This document shows positions 50,509-58,501 of a stretch of 64,000 nt of DNA, in pieces. Source of the DNA: Palsa-343 sp036269135 (GTDB taxonomy: Bacteria > Acidobacteriota > Terriglobia > Terriglobales > Acidobacteriaceae); NCBI GenBank assembly GCA_036269135.1, contig DATASQ010000033.1:1-64000 (forward strand), in the 5' to 3' direction. A model generated the notes under the pieces. That model did not search any database. It was given only the letters and a program-made list of their open reading frames with translations, and was not told the DNA's origin. The position numbers and the translations under genes are program-made. Each line of letters starts with the position of its first letter. Within the stretch, counting starts at the first letter, position 1.

Positions 50509-51297
50509 CTATTGATTCACGCCGCTGGCCAGATAGCCGCCGTCCACGGGGAGGATTTGCCCGGTGATGAAGGACGCGCTTTCGGAGGCGAGAAAGACAG
50601 CGGTCCCGACCAGCTCTTCGACATGGCCGTAGCGCTGCATGGGGGTGCGCATCAGGACTTCGCGGCCGCGCGGGGTCTGCTCCAGGAGCTCCTTATTGAG
50701 AGCCGTGGGAAAGAAGCCTGGCGCGATGGCGTTTACACAGACGCCGTGCCGGGCGAGCTCGACGGCCAGAGATTTGGTGAGGGCGCCCACACCGGCTTTG
50801 CTGGCGCCATAGGGGGCGACTTCGCAGAAGGCAACGAAGGTGGCCAGCGAGGCGATGTTGACGATGCGGCCCCAGCCCTGCCGGACCATGCCGGGGGCGA
50901 CGATCTGGCAGGCGCGCAGGACACCGGTGAGATTGGTTTCGAGAATCCTGTGCCAGTCGTCTTCGGAGCACTCGAGGGTGGGAACGCGTTTGGTGGTGCC
51001 GGCCGCATTGACCAGGATGTCGACTGGGCCGAGCTCATTCAGGGTTCGCGCATGCAGTTCTTCGAGCGAGGCGCGCTCGAGGACATCGGAGCGGAGGGCG
51101 AGAGAACGGCGGCCTCGGGCGTGAATCTCCGCGGCGGTCGCGTCGACCTCATTTTGCCGGCGGGAGCTGGCGACGACGTCCGCGCCGGCGTCGGCAAGGC
51201 CCAGAGCGATGGCCCGGCCAATGCCGGAGGTTCCTCCGATCACGAGCGCCACGCGGCCGCCAAGATCGAACCGGTCCCCAACAGGGTCGGCCTTCAT
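50509..51297 (-). CDS. SDR-family oxidoreductase, possibly acting on hexuronate
   Basis: This is a 262-residue short-chain dehydrogenase. The cofactor motif is GGTSGIGRAIALG, the NAAG motif follows at about residue 95, and the catalytic Ser and YxxxK are in NIASLATF and YGASKAGVG. The C-terminal DGGYLASG is typical of the gluconate 5-dehydrogenase/KduD-like branch. Its position beside the alpha-glucuronidase and ManD suggests an SDR-type fructuronate reductase that makes D-mannonate; this substrate is inferred from context. Confidence 0.9.
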   Translation of the reverse strand: MKADPVGDRFDLGGRVALVIGGTSGIGRAIALGLADAGADVVASSRRQNEVDATAAEIHARGRRSLALRSDVLERASLEELHARTLNELGPVDILVNAAGTTKRVPTLECSEDDWHRILETNLTGVLRACQIVAPGMVRQGWGRIVNIASLATFVAFCEVAPYGASKAGVGALTKSLAVELARHGVCVNAIAPGFFPTALNKELLEQTPRGREVLMRTPMQRYGHVEELVGTAVFLASESASFITGQILPVDGGYLASGVNQ

Positions 51298-51744
51298 GCT
51301 GATTGAATCCTCGCCTCGAACAAACTAACACTGGCGCGCGGGACGGGTCGAGGAACTGAGTGGAACCCACGGTAACCGCCTGCGGTGACAAAGGCGGGAT
51401 GGAAGGGTGAAGCCGGCCAGGGCAGACTGTACTCCGAGGGTTGCTGTTCCATGCAGATCCGAATCGTCGTGAGGGTGGAACGGATGAAATCTCGTCCTTC
51501 ACCGGCGGATTTTCCGGTGCGGCAGAGCATGGAGCGCATTTTTCCACAGGCTGAGCCGCACGAGGGCCAAGCTATACTCGACGACGAATTCCAGCCTGTT
51601 CATCCCCGGACCGCGACCTGGTTCCGGCGGACGACCGTCCTAAAACGCAAGCGTCCCTGACGGTGACTGCCTGCGCCATCCGCCTCGAACCGGTAGGCTT
51701 ATCGGGGTTGTTCGACACTTCAGCGACAGAGACAACGGGAGCCA
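51298..51744. other. Intergenic region upstream of the Gfo/Idh gene
   Basis: This 447-bp stretch separates two divergent genes. Short open frames on both strands (for example 51385-51660 and 51294-51539) lack good ribosome-binding sites or recognisable proteins, so none is called. The region must hold promoters for the SDR and Gfo/Idh genes. Confidence 0.4.
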
Positions 51745-52944
51745 ATGATGGGGAAAGCAATGCGCATCGGAATTGTCGGCTGCGGCTTTACCGCCGACCA
51801 CTACATGATCAGTCTGTCACGCTTCCCTGAGCTGCAGATCGTCGGGGGGACCGACCGGGTTGTGGAGCGGGGCGCGGCCTTCTGCTCCTGGTTCAAGATG
51901 AAGCATTACAAGGGCCTGGCGGAGATGCTGGCCGATCCGGGCATCGAGATGGTGCTGAACCTGACCAGCTCGAGCAGCCACTACGAGGTGTCGAAGGCTG
52001 CTCTGGAGGCCGGCAAGCATTTGTACAGCGAGAAGCCGCTGGCCCTGGAGTTTGAACAGGCGCAGGAACTGGTGGATCTGGCCAAAGCCGGGGGTCTGGG
52101 CTTATCGATGGCGCCGTGCAATCTGCTGTCGGAATCGGCGCAGACGATGTGGCAGGCTCTGCGGAAGGGCGAGATTGGCTCGGTGCATGTGGCTCTGGCC
52201 GAGCTGAATGACGGGCCTTTCCATATGGCGGATTCCCATAACTGGCGAGCGGACAGTGGCGCGCCTTACGACTACAGGGAGGAGTTCCGGGTAGGCGTGA
52301 CGGTGGAGCATGCGGGCTACCATCTGAGCCTGCTGTCGGCATTCTTTGGGCCGGCCAAGTCGATTACCGCGTTTTCTTCGGTCGTCTGGCCTGACCGACC
52401 GATTTCGCCCGAGGAGCGGCTGTCGCTGACGACGCCGGACTTTACGGTGTCGTGCATCACGTTTGAATCCGGGGTGGTGGCCCGGCTGACCTGCAGTCTG
52501 GTGGCTCCCTACAATCATGTTCTGCAACTGGTGGGCGACACGGGGACCATGACGGTCCACGAGCCCTGGAATTACAGGTCGCCGATTTATGTGGATCGGT
52601 ACTCTTCGTTCCGCTACCGGGCTGAGCGCTATTTGATCGCCCAGGAACACCCGTTCATCAAAGGCCTGGTCGGCAAGCGGCCGCGCTTGTATCCATCGGT
52701 GGTGAAGACGAAGGTGAAGGAGCGGTATGCCCGATACCGGATGGTGTATGCGCGGGGAGTTGCGGATCTGGTGCGGGCCATCGACCAGCAGCGCCCTGCC
52801 ACACTGTCGCCGAATTTCTGTCTGCATTTGACGGAACTGGCGCTCGCCATCCAGAAGGCCGATCCTGGCCCATACCAGGTAAAGACTACATTCGCGCCTT
52901 TGCAGCCGCTGGATGAAGCGGCGATGCGGGAGCTGGTGAAATAG
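51745..52944 (+). CDS. Gfo/Idh/MocA-family oxidoreductase
   Basis: This is a 399-residue NAD(P)-dependent sugar oxidoreductase. The ATG at 51745 has a CGGGAG ribosome-binding site. The Rossmann motif GIVGCGFTADHYM starts at about residue 9; the EKPLALEFEQAQELVDLA segment (about 93-110) carries the conserved EKP motif. The C-terminal substrate domain is of the family type. The substrate is unknown, but the setting is sugar catabolism or polysaccharide modification. Confidence 0.93.
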   Translation: MMGKAMRIGIVGCGFTADHYMISLSRFPELQIVGGTDRVVERGAAFCSWFKMKHYKGLAEMLADPGIEMVLNLTSSSSHYEVSKAALEAGKHLYSEKPLALEFEQAQELVDLAKAGGLGLSMAPCNLLSESAQTMWQALRKGEIGSVHVALAELNDGPFHMADSHNWRADSGAPYDYREEFRVGVTVEHAGYHLSLLSAFFGPAKSITAFSSVVWPDRPISPEERLSLTTPDFTVSCITFESGVVARLTCSLVAPYNHVLQLVGDTGTMTVHEPWNYRSPIYVDRYSSFRYRAERYLIAQEHPFIKGLVGKRPRLYPSVVKTKVKERYARYRMVYARGVADLVRAIDQQRPATLSPNFCLHLTELALAIQKADPGPYQVKTTFAPLQPLDEAAMRELVK

Positions 52945-52992
52945 AACGGGCCGGGGAGAGGGCCGTGTGCAGCGAGTGTGGCTGGGATTCCG

Positions 52993-53925
52993 TCAGGGGT
53001 TATGCGAGACGGGGCTTTCCTGTAGCGAGAGCGTCTCAACCGGTTTTCGGCCGGTGATCCGGACAGCGCCTCGGCGGAGGACCGCCAGGACGATTAACCA
53101 CCATCTGGCGGCGAGCAAGGCAAAGCCGTCCCGGTAAAACCCGGTGCTGATTGCCTCCTTCATCCAATAGAAGACCAGTCCGCCAAACCAGGCATCTCTT
53201 CTGAGCTTGTGTTCCCGACCTCCCGGATACACCCCGTTTTTCGCCTTGCGCAATAAGGTATAGACCCCTTCTATAAAGGGCTGGACGCGGCGGACGGCGT
53301 TCGTGGTGTGCATCCGATACCAGACCGTGTCGGGGGAGAGCACGAGGAGTGTTTTGCCGGCAATCCCGAGTTTGTTCAGGAGGTCCTGGATGTCCTGGTA
53401 GAAGATGTCCTCGGACCAGCCGCCCGCGGCCAGGAACGCGGCGCGCTCGACAACCAGACAACTGGTGTTGTAGACCCAGGGCCGGTCCTTGGCAAAAAAG
53501 TCGGGATACTCAACGAACTGAACCTCACGTGGAGGCGGCGGGGCGGGCGGCAGCTTTCCGTAGCAGTGCGCCGCGTGACCGAGCAGGAGCGTGGGCTGGC
53601 GCGCGGTGACGAGCTGAGCGTAGAGGGCCAGCGTATGGGGCAACAGGGCATCGTCCCCGTCGAGGAAGACCAGGTACTTCCCTTTCGCCAGGGATGCGCC
53701 ATGGTTGCGCGCCGCGCCGGCTCCGCGATTCACGGGGAAACGCGTGAAGGTGATGGAGGCGCCGAACGTGGTCAGGACTTCGGGCGTGCCGTCCCGGGAG
53801 CCATCGTCGACGACAATGACTTCCTTGCTCGGGAATTCCTGCAACAGGGCGGATTCGACGGCCGCCCGGATAAAGCCCTCGTGGTTGTAGCAGGCGATGA
53901 CGACGCTAAGGAGTGGCTCAGGCAA
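52993..53925 (-). CDS. Family 2 glycosyltransferase
   Basis: This is a 310-residue GT-A fold transferase. It begins at TTG 53925 with the typical PLLSVVIACYNHEGFIRAAV, followed by VIVVDDGSRDGTPEVL, RGAGAARNHG and the DxD-type FLDGDDAL near residue 92. The C-terminal 80 residues include a hydrophobic patch (FALLAARWWLIVLAVLR) that may attach it to the membrane. It is probably involved in surface glycan synthesis, but it is separated from the export module by 7 kb. Confidence 0.92.
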   Translation of the reverse strand: MPEPLLSVVIACYNHEGFIRAAVESALLQEFPSKEVIVVDDGSRDGTPEVLTTFGASITFTRFPVNRGAGAARNHGASLAKGKYLVFLDGDDALLPHTLALYAQLVTARQPTLLLGHAAHCYGKLPPAPPPPREVQFVEYPDFFAKDRPWVYNTSCLVVERAAFLAAGGWSEDIFYQDIQDLLNKLGIAGKTLLVLSPDTVWYRMHTTNAVRRVQPFIEGVYTLLRKAKNGVYPGGREHKLRRDAWFGGLVFYWMKEAISTGFYRDGFALLAARWWLIVLAVLRRGAVRITGRKPVETLSLQESPVSHNP

Positions 53926-54753
53926 TCAGGGTCTCCGCGAAGAGGCTCTGCGGCGGCACGCCGCACAGATTCTGTTGTTCATGCTGGCCGAGCGGGCGTG
54001 TTTTCGCAGCTACGGGCGAACCCCACGGGCACAGGAACCTGAATTCTGTTTTCCAGGCAACCGAGGAGTTGTTCATCGTGGTGTAGCGCCTTCCTGGGGG
54101 AAGAATTGCTGCCCTCGCCGGCGCGCAGGGCAGTCCTGGCGGGCAGGGTCCGTGCGGCTCGCTGCGGCAAGCTCGCGCCTCTGCAAATGCGAACTCAGGC
54201 CCATTTCCTGCGACCGCCACCGTGAGCATACTTCGTTGCCCGGGCCGAGCCGAAATCAGGATTTCAGCCGCGGGAAAATGCCTCCTGTGCCGCACTCGGG
54301 TCCGCGTTTTATTCATACTACGCTGGCGCGACGATTGATCAATAGCAGCTTTGGGTTAACTGTACCTGAAGGCCTGGGCGCTCGAACCCTGGGAATGCAG
54401 GACACCCGTCGGCCGAGCACGGCTACGGACGCAGCTATGACCTCCAGTGGCTTAGGCATGGCAGGCGACACCCGATGGGTCGGCCCGGTGGGCGCATTTC
54501 GGCTTCAACCGCAATCCGGTCGTTGGTGACGATCGAAGCAACGCCGGCCCCCGCCACAGGGCGATGGAATGAGCCGTTTCCTCCCGTCCAGAGGCGCTGC
54601 TCCCCCCTACATTCCCTCTTGACATTGTGATTCTTTTGAACATAATTCAGACGACTCTCATTTGACGGCTCAGTTTGCTTCCTGGTCACCAGGCTACCGT
54701 TTGGTACAGAGTCGAATTGCGTACAGACAGCTTTGTATACGGGGGAGGTCCCG
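53926..54753. other. Long intergenic region before the TonB receptor
   Basis: This 828-bp region is the largest gap in the window. Frames crossing it (53897-54529 +, 54435-54821 -) have no recognisable protein character. Its right end holds a consensus-like promoter at 54619-54647. The earlier 650 bp contain no recognised element. Confidence 0.5.
54619..54647 (+). promoter_or_regulatory. Sigma-70 promoter of the TonB receptor
   Basis: TTGACA (54619-54624) and ATAATT (54642-54647) are separated by exactly 17 bp. The predicted start near 54654 leaves a 100-nt leader before the ATG at 54754. The leader contains no obvious riboswitch. Confidence 0.6.
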
Positions 54754-57700
54754 ATGCACACGTCTTCATACAGATGCGGCAACAATCCCTGCAGGCAAAT
54801 GGGAATTGCCGTGTCGTTCATTCTTCTGCTGATGATGTCCGGAATCGCGTCAGCGCAGGGCTATTTTGGAACGATCAGCGGGTTGCTGACCGACAGCAGC
54901 GGAGCTGTGATCGCGGGCGCTACGGTCACGCTAGTCGACCAGAACAAGGGGTTTCGCTTCAGTGCGACGTCGGACAGCGGAGGACGATACCTTTACCGGT
55001 CGGTCGCTCCCGGGGTCTATACCGTCATCGCCGAGATGTCGGGTTTCGAGAAGACAGAGCGCACCAATATCACTCTGAACGTTGGAGAGAACCCGACTGC
55101 CGATATTACACTCCGGGTTGCCGGCTCGACGCAGACAGTGCAGGTCAATTCCCAGGAACAGCATCTTCACGTGGAGGATGCGACCACCGGTGTGGTCATC
55201 AACAGAAAGTTCATTAACGATCTGCCGCTGGTCGATCGTTATGTCATGGACCTCGCCATGCTGACGCCAGGCGTGACCGAAGCCGACGATCAGTGTGCGA
55301 CCAACTGCACGGGAACTAACTTCGTCTCCGATGGCAGCCGTAACTCGACCGCCGACATTCTGATGGACGGCGCCTCGGTAACCAATTACGAGCCGAACGG
55401 CGGCGTGACCCAGGCAACCTATACGCCCTCTCCGGAGGCGGTGGATGAATTCCGTGTGGAGCAGTCGAACTTCAGCGCGGAATATGGATTCTCCGGCGGG
55501 TCCGTGGTGAATATGGTGACGCGATCCGGCACCAATAACTTCCACGGAAGCGGCTATGACTTCATCCGCAACACGCTGACCGATGCCAACAACTGGTTCA
55601 ACGACCAGAGCGGTATTCCGCTGCCTCCGGTGCACCGCAATAACTTCGGCGGAACCATTGGCGGACCGATTATCAGAAACAAGACTGTCTTCTTTTTCGA
55701 TTATGACGGCACCCGCCAGAGCAGCGCGGGCACCTATCAGGCCGGAGTTCCCAGTGACGCCGAGCGCAACGGGAATTTCGGCGAGCTGTGCGCGGCCCAG
55801 GGAGGGAGCTTCGACGGCACCGGCATGTGCAGCGTGGCGGCCGGGCAGCTATGGGATCCCTATACGGGCTCCTATGTCGCCAATGATCTCGGCGCCGGCG
55901 CGGTCCGAAGCGCATTTATTCCGTTCAACAACATTGGCGCGTACACCAGCCCGGGCAACGCCAAACTGAACGGCACTCCTTATCAGCTGCCCGGGGGAGC
56001 GGGCAATCTTATCGATCCGGTCGCGAAACGGCTGATCCAGCTTTTCCCGGAACCCACGCCGAATATGGTCTCGCCGACAATCTACGACAACTGGATTGCT
56101 TCGGGGGCAACTGTAAGTCCCAATGACCAGTGGGACCTTAAGATCGACCATCGCTTCAGTCAGAATAACCTGCTGAGCGCCAGGTACTCGCACGAGTGGA
56201 ACAGCACGGTGGCCTTTAACTGCTTCGGCAACTTTGCCGATCCCTGTGCCGGGGGTCCTAATCAGGGCTCGGCCCACGTCTTTACCGTGAATGACACGCA
56301 TACCTTTTCCAGCACGTTGCTCCTGACGGCCACGCTGGGATTCACGCGCGGGGCGGAGCGCATCAGTGCTTATAACGGCGACGGCGGAGTCACCGATCCG
56401 CTGAGCAAGCTGGGACTCCCGGCCTATTTGAACTCAAATGGCTTTACGGGTGTGCCGGCCATCTTCATCGATCAGTCCACCTACTACTCTGCCGGTTACA
56501 CGAACATCGGGGGCGACCCGTACGGCAACTATAAGCAGGGACAGGATACGGGGCAGCTGACCGTCACCCTGAGCAAGGTGATCGGCGCTACCGATTTGAA
56601 ATTCGGCTTTGAAGGTCGACTGCATCAGCAGAACTACATTCAAACCAACGCGCCCAACGGAATCTTCAGCTTCGATCGATCCGGTTCGTCCCAGTGCCCG
56701 TATGATTTTGCGACCTGCGGTGGAGACGGAATGGCGAGCTTCCTCATGGGTCAGATGAACGCAAATACTTACTACGAAATCCAGGATCAGCCAGCGACCG
56801 AAGACCATCAGTATGCCTGGTACGTTCAGGACAACTGGAAGACGACCAAGAAACTGACGCTGAATCTGGGACTGCGGTATGACGTATCGATGCCGAGGAC
56901 CGATCGGCATAACCGGCAGAACTGGTTCGATCCGACGATCCCGCTGCCGCTCTCCATTCCCGGCCTGGGGACGCTTCACGGCGGCGAGGTCTTTGCCAGC
57001 TCCAGCCAGCGCACCATCGTCAACGACGACTGGAGCGATATTCAGCCTCGTTTCGGTTTGGCGTACCAGATCCGTCCGCTTACCGTGATTCGCGGCGGAT
57101 ATGGCATCTACTATTCGCAGCCGCGTTCAGGCGCTACCGGCGTGGCGCCTTATGGCGCCCAGGGGTACAACCAATACACCAATGCGGTCGTGACCTATAA
57201 CAATGATGGAGCTACACCCTACCTGCACCTGAGCAATCCTTACCCCCACGGACTGATCCAGCCCCCGGGCAATTCTCTCGGCGTCATGAATGATGTTGGC
57301 TACAGCGCGACCGGTCCGCTGCGCAACGTGACCAATACCCCCTACGAGCAGAGCTGGAGTTTCGGGGTTGAACATCAGTTTCCGTGGAACGTTCTGCTGG
57401 ATGTCATTTACGACGGCAAGAAAGGCACGCATCTTTACTTCTCCGGCGCCAACTGGATCAACCATCTGGGACCGGGGGTCGAGGGAGACTCTGCGGATCA
57501 GATTAACGATCTCAATGCCCAGGTCAACAATCCGTTTTACGGAATTATTACGGATCCCAACAGCTACCTCTCCTCGCCGCAGATTCAGGCGTACTATCTA
57601 CAGCTGCCGTATCCTCAGTTCCCGGGCGGCGTCTCGACCGACGCCTGGCCTATTGCCAACTCGACTTATCATTCGCTGCAGGTGGTAACAGAGAAGCGAT

Positions 57701-58422
57701 TCTCGAACGGGCTGCAGTTCCTTGCTTCCTGGGTATGGTCGAAATCGATCGATGATTCCTCGGTCCCCGACGACAATACAACATGGCTGGGCAGCTTTAC
57801 CAGCCTGCAGGATCCGAACAAGCCCTGGCTGGAGCGCAGCCTCTCCACGTTCGACATCCCCAATGTTTTCCAGTTCAGCTACACGTGGGAGTTGCCGGTG
57901 GGACGCGGCAGGGCGTTCTTTGGCAATATGCCGTCTGTGCTGAATGCAGTGGTGGGCGGATGGAAGACAACCGGCATCTGGCGTGTTGCCGGGGGCCGGC
58001 CGCTGGATTTCAGTACCTATGACGGAACATCGTTGCCCACCTATGGATCGCAGAGGCCGAACCTCGTCGCCAAACCAAAGCGTACGCATGGAAAGGACTC
58101 GGTCTGGATCAACCAATACATTGCGAATCCGGATGCTCTCCAGTTACCGCCGGTATACACGCTGGGAGATACGCCCCGCGCGCTGGGTGCTGTCCGGTCG
58201 CCGACCTCCTTCAACAGCGACATGGCGCTTGATAAGGACTTTTCGCTGGCAGGGGTTAGGGAAGGCATGAGCCTGGAGCTGCGGCTGGAGGCAGAAAACG
58301 CGCTCAATCATCCGGTCTTTGGCACGCCGGATACCGCGGTTGACGATCCTAACTTTGGGATCATCAGCTACACGTCCAACAATCCTCGTCAGGTGCAGTT
58401 AGGCGCGAAGATCCTCTTCTGA
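54754..58422 (+). CDS. Oar-like TonB-dependent receptor with carboxypeptidase-regulatory domain
   Basis: This is a 1222-residue outer-membrane receptor. The ATG at 54754 has a strong GGGGGAGG element five bases upstream, and the signal peptide ends at SGIASAQG. Residues about 38-125 form a carboxypeptidase-regulatory beta-sandwich (ISGLLTDSSGAVIAGATVTL, GVYTVIAEMSGFEKTERTNI). The plug follows (about 140-270) and the C-terminal beta-barrel runs to the end (last residue Phe). Such receptors import large ligands, often glycan fragments, with ExbB/ExbD/TonB. The neighbouring glycoside hydrolases suggest an oligosaccharide or peptide substrate. Confidence 0.95.
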   Translation: MHTSSYRCGNNPCRQMGIAVSFILLLMMSGIASAQGYFGTISGLLTDSSGAVIAGATVTLVDQNKGFRFSATSDSGGRYLYRSVAPGVYTVIAEMSGFEKTERTNITLNVGENPTADITLRVAGSTQTVQVNSQEQHLHVEDATTGVVINRKFINDLPLVDRYVMDLAMLTPGVTEADDQCATNCTGTNFVSDGSRNSTADILMDGASVTNYEPNGGVTQATYTPSPEAVDEFRVEQSNFSAEYGFSGGSVVNMVTRSGTNNFHGSGYDFIRNTLTDANNWFNDQSGIPLPPVHRNNFGGTIGGPIIRNKTVFFFDYDGTRQSSAGTYQAGVPSDAERNGNFGELCAAQGGSFDGTGMCSVAAGQLWDPYTGSYVANDLGAGAVRSAFIPFNNIGAYTSPGNAKLNGTPYQLPGGAGNLIDPVAKRLIQLFPEPTPNMVSPTIYDNWIASGATVSPNDQWDLKIDHRFSQNNLLSARYSHEWNSTVAFNCFGNFADPCAGGPNQGSAHVFTVNDTHTFSSTLLLTATLGFTRGAERISAYNGDGGVTDPLSKLGLPAYLNSNGFTGVPAIFIDQSTYYSAGYTNIGGDPYGNYKQGQDTGQLTVTLSKVIGATDLKFGFEGRLHQQNYIQTNAPNGIFSFDRSGSSQCPYDFATCGGDGMASFLMGQMNANTYYEIQDQPATEDHQYAWYVQDNWKTTKKLTLNLGLRYDVSMPRTDRHNRQNWFDPTIPLPLSIPGLGTLHGGEVFASSSQRTIVNDDWSDIQPRFGLAYQIRPLTVIRGGYGIYYSQPRSGATGVAPYGAQGYNQYTNAVVTYNNDGATPYLHLSNPYPHGLIQPPGNSLGVMNDVGYSATGPLRNVTNTPYEQSWSFGVEHQFPWNVLLDVIYDGKKGTHLYFSGANWINHLGPGVEGDSADQINDLNAQVNNPFYGIITDPNSYLSSPQIQAYYLQLPYPQFPGGVSTDAWPIANSTYHSLQVVTEKRFSNGLQFLASWVWSKSIDDSSVPDDNTTWLGSFTSLQDPNKPWLERSLSTFDIPNVFQFSYTWELPVGRGRAFFGNMPSVLNAVVGGWKTTGIWRVAGGRPLDFSTYDGTSLPTYGSQRPNLVAKPKRTHGKDSVWINQYIANPDALQLPPVYTLGDTPRALGAVRSPTSFNSDMALDKDFSLAGVREGMSLELRLEAENALNHPVFGTPDTAVDDPNFGIISYTSNNPRQVQLGAKILF

Positions 58423-58439
58423 TCTGGAAGTGCGGCAAG

Positions 58440-58467
58440 AAAAACGGGGCACATCGAATGTGCCCCG
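58440..58467 (-). terminator. Rho-independent terminator for the minus-strand glycosidase gene
   Basis: CGGGGCACAT (58445-58454) and ATGTGCCCCG (58458-58467) form a perfect 10-bp stem with loop cga. In minus-strand orientation the stem is followed by UUUUU, so it terminates the 58502-60694 gene; it also lies 17 bp after the TonB receptor stop and could serve both. Confidence 0.8.
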
Positions 58468-58501
58468 CAACCTGGAACCGTTCCTGCGCGAAGCGCACCG
58501 T

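Noticed and set aside
51385..51660. Small frame upstream of the Gfo/Idh gene
   Set aside because: No good start signal and no resemblance to a family; left as intergenic.
53897..54529. Open frame of 210 codons in the long gap before the TonB receptor
   Set aside because: No ribosome-binding site, no recognisable protein character, and it begins within the end of the glycosyltransferase gene.
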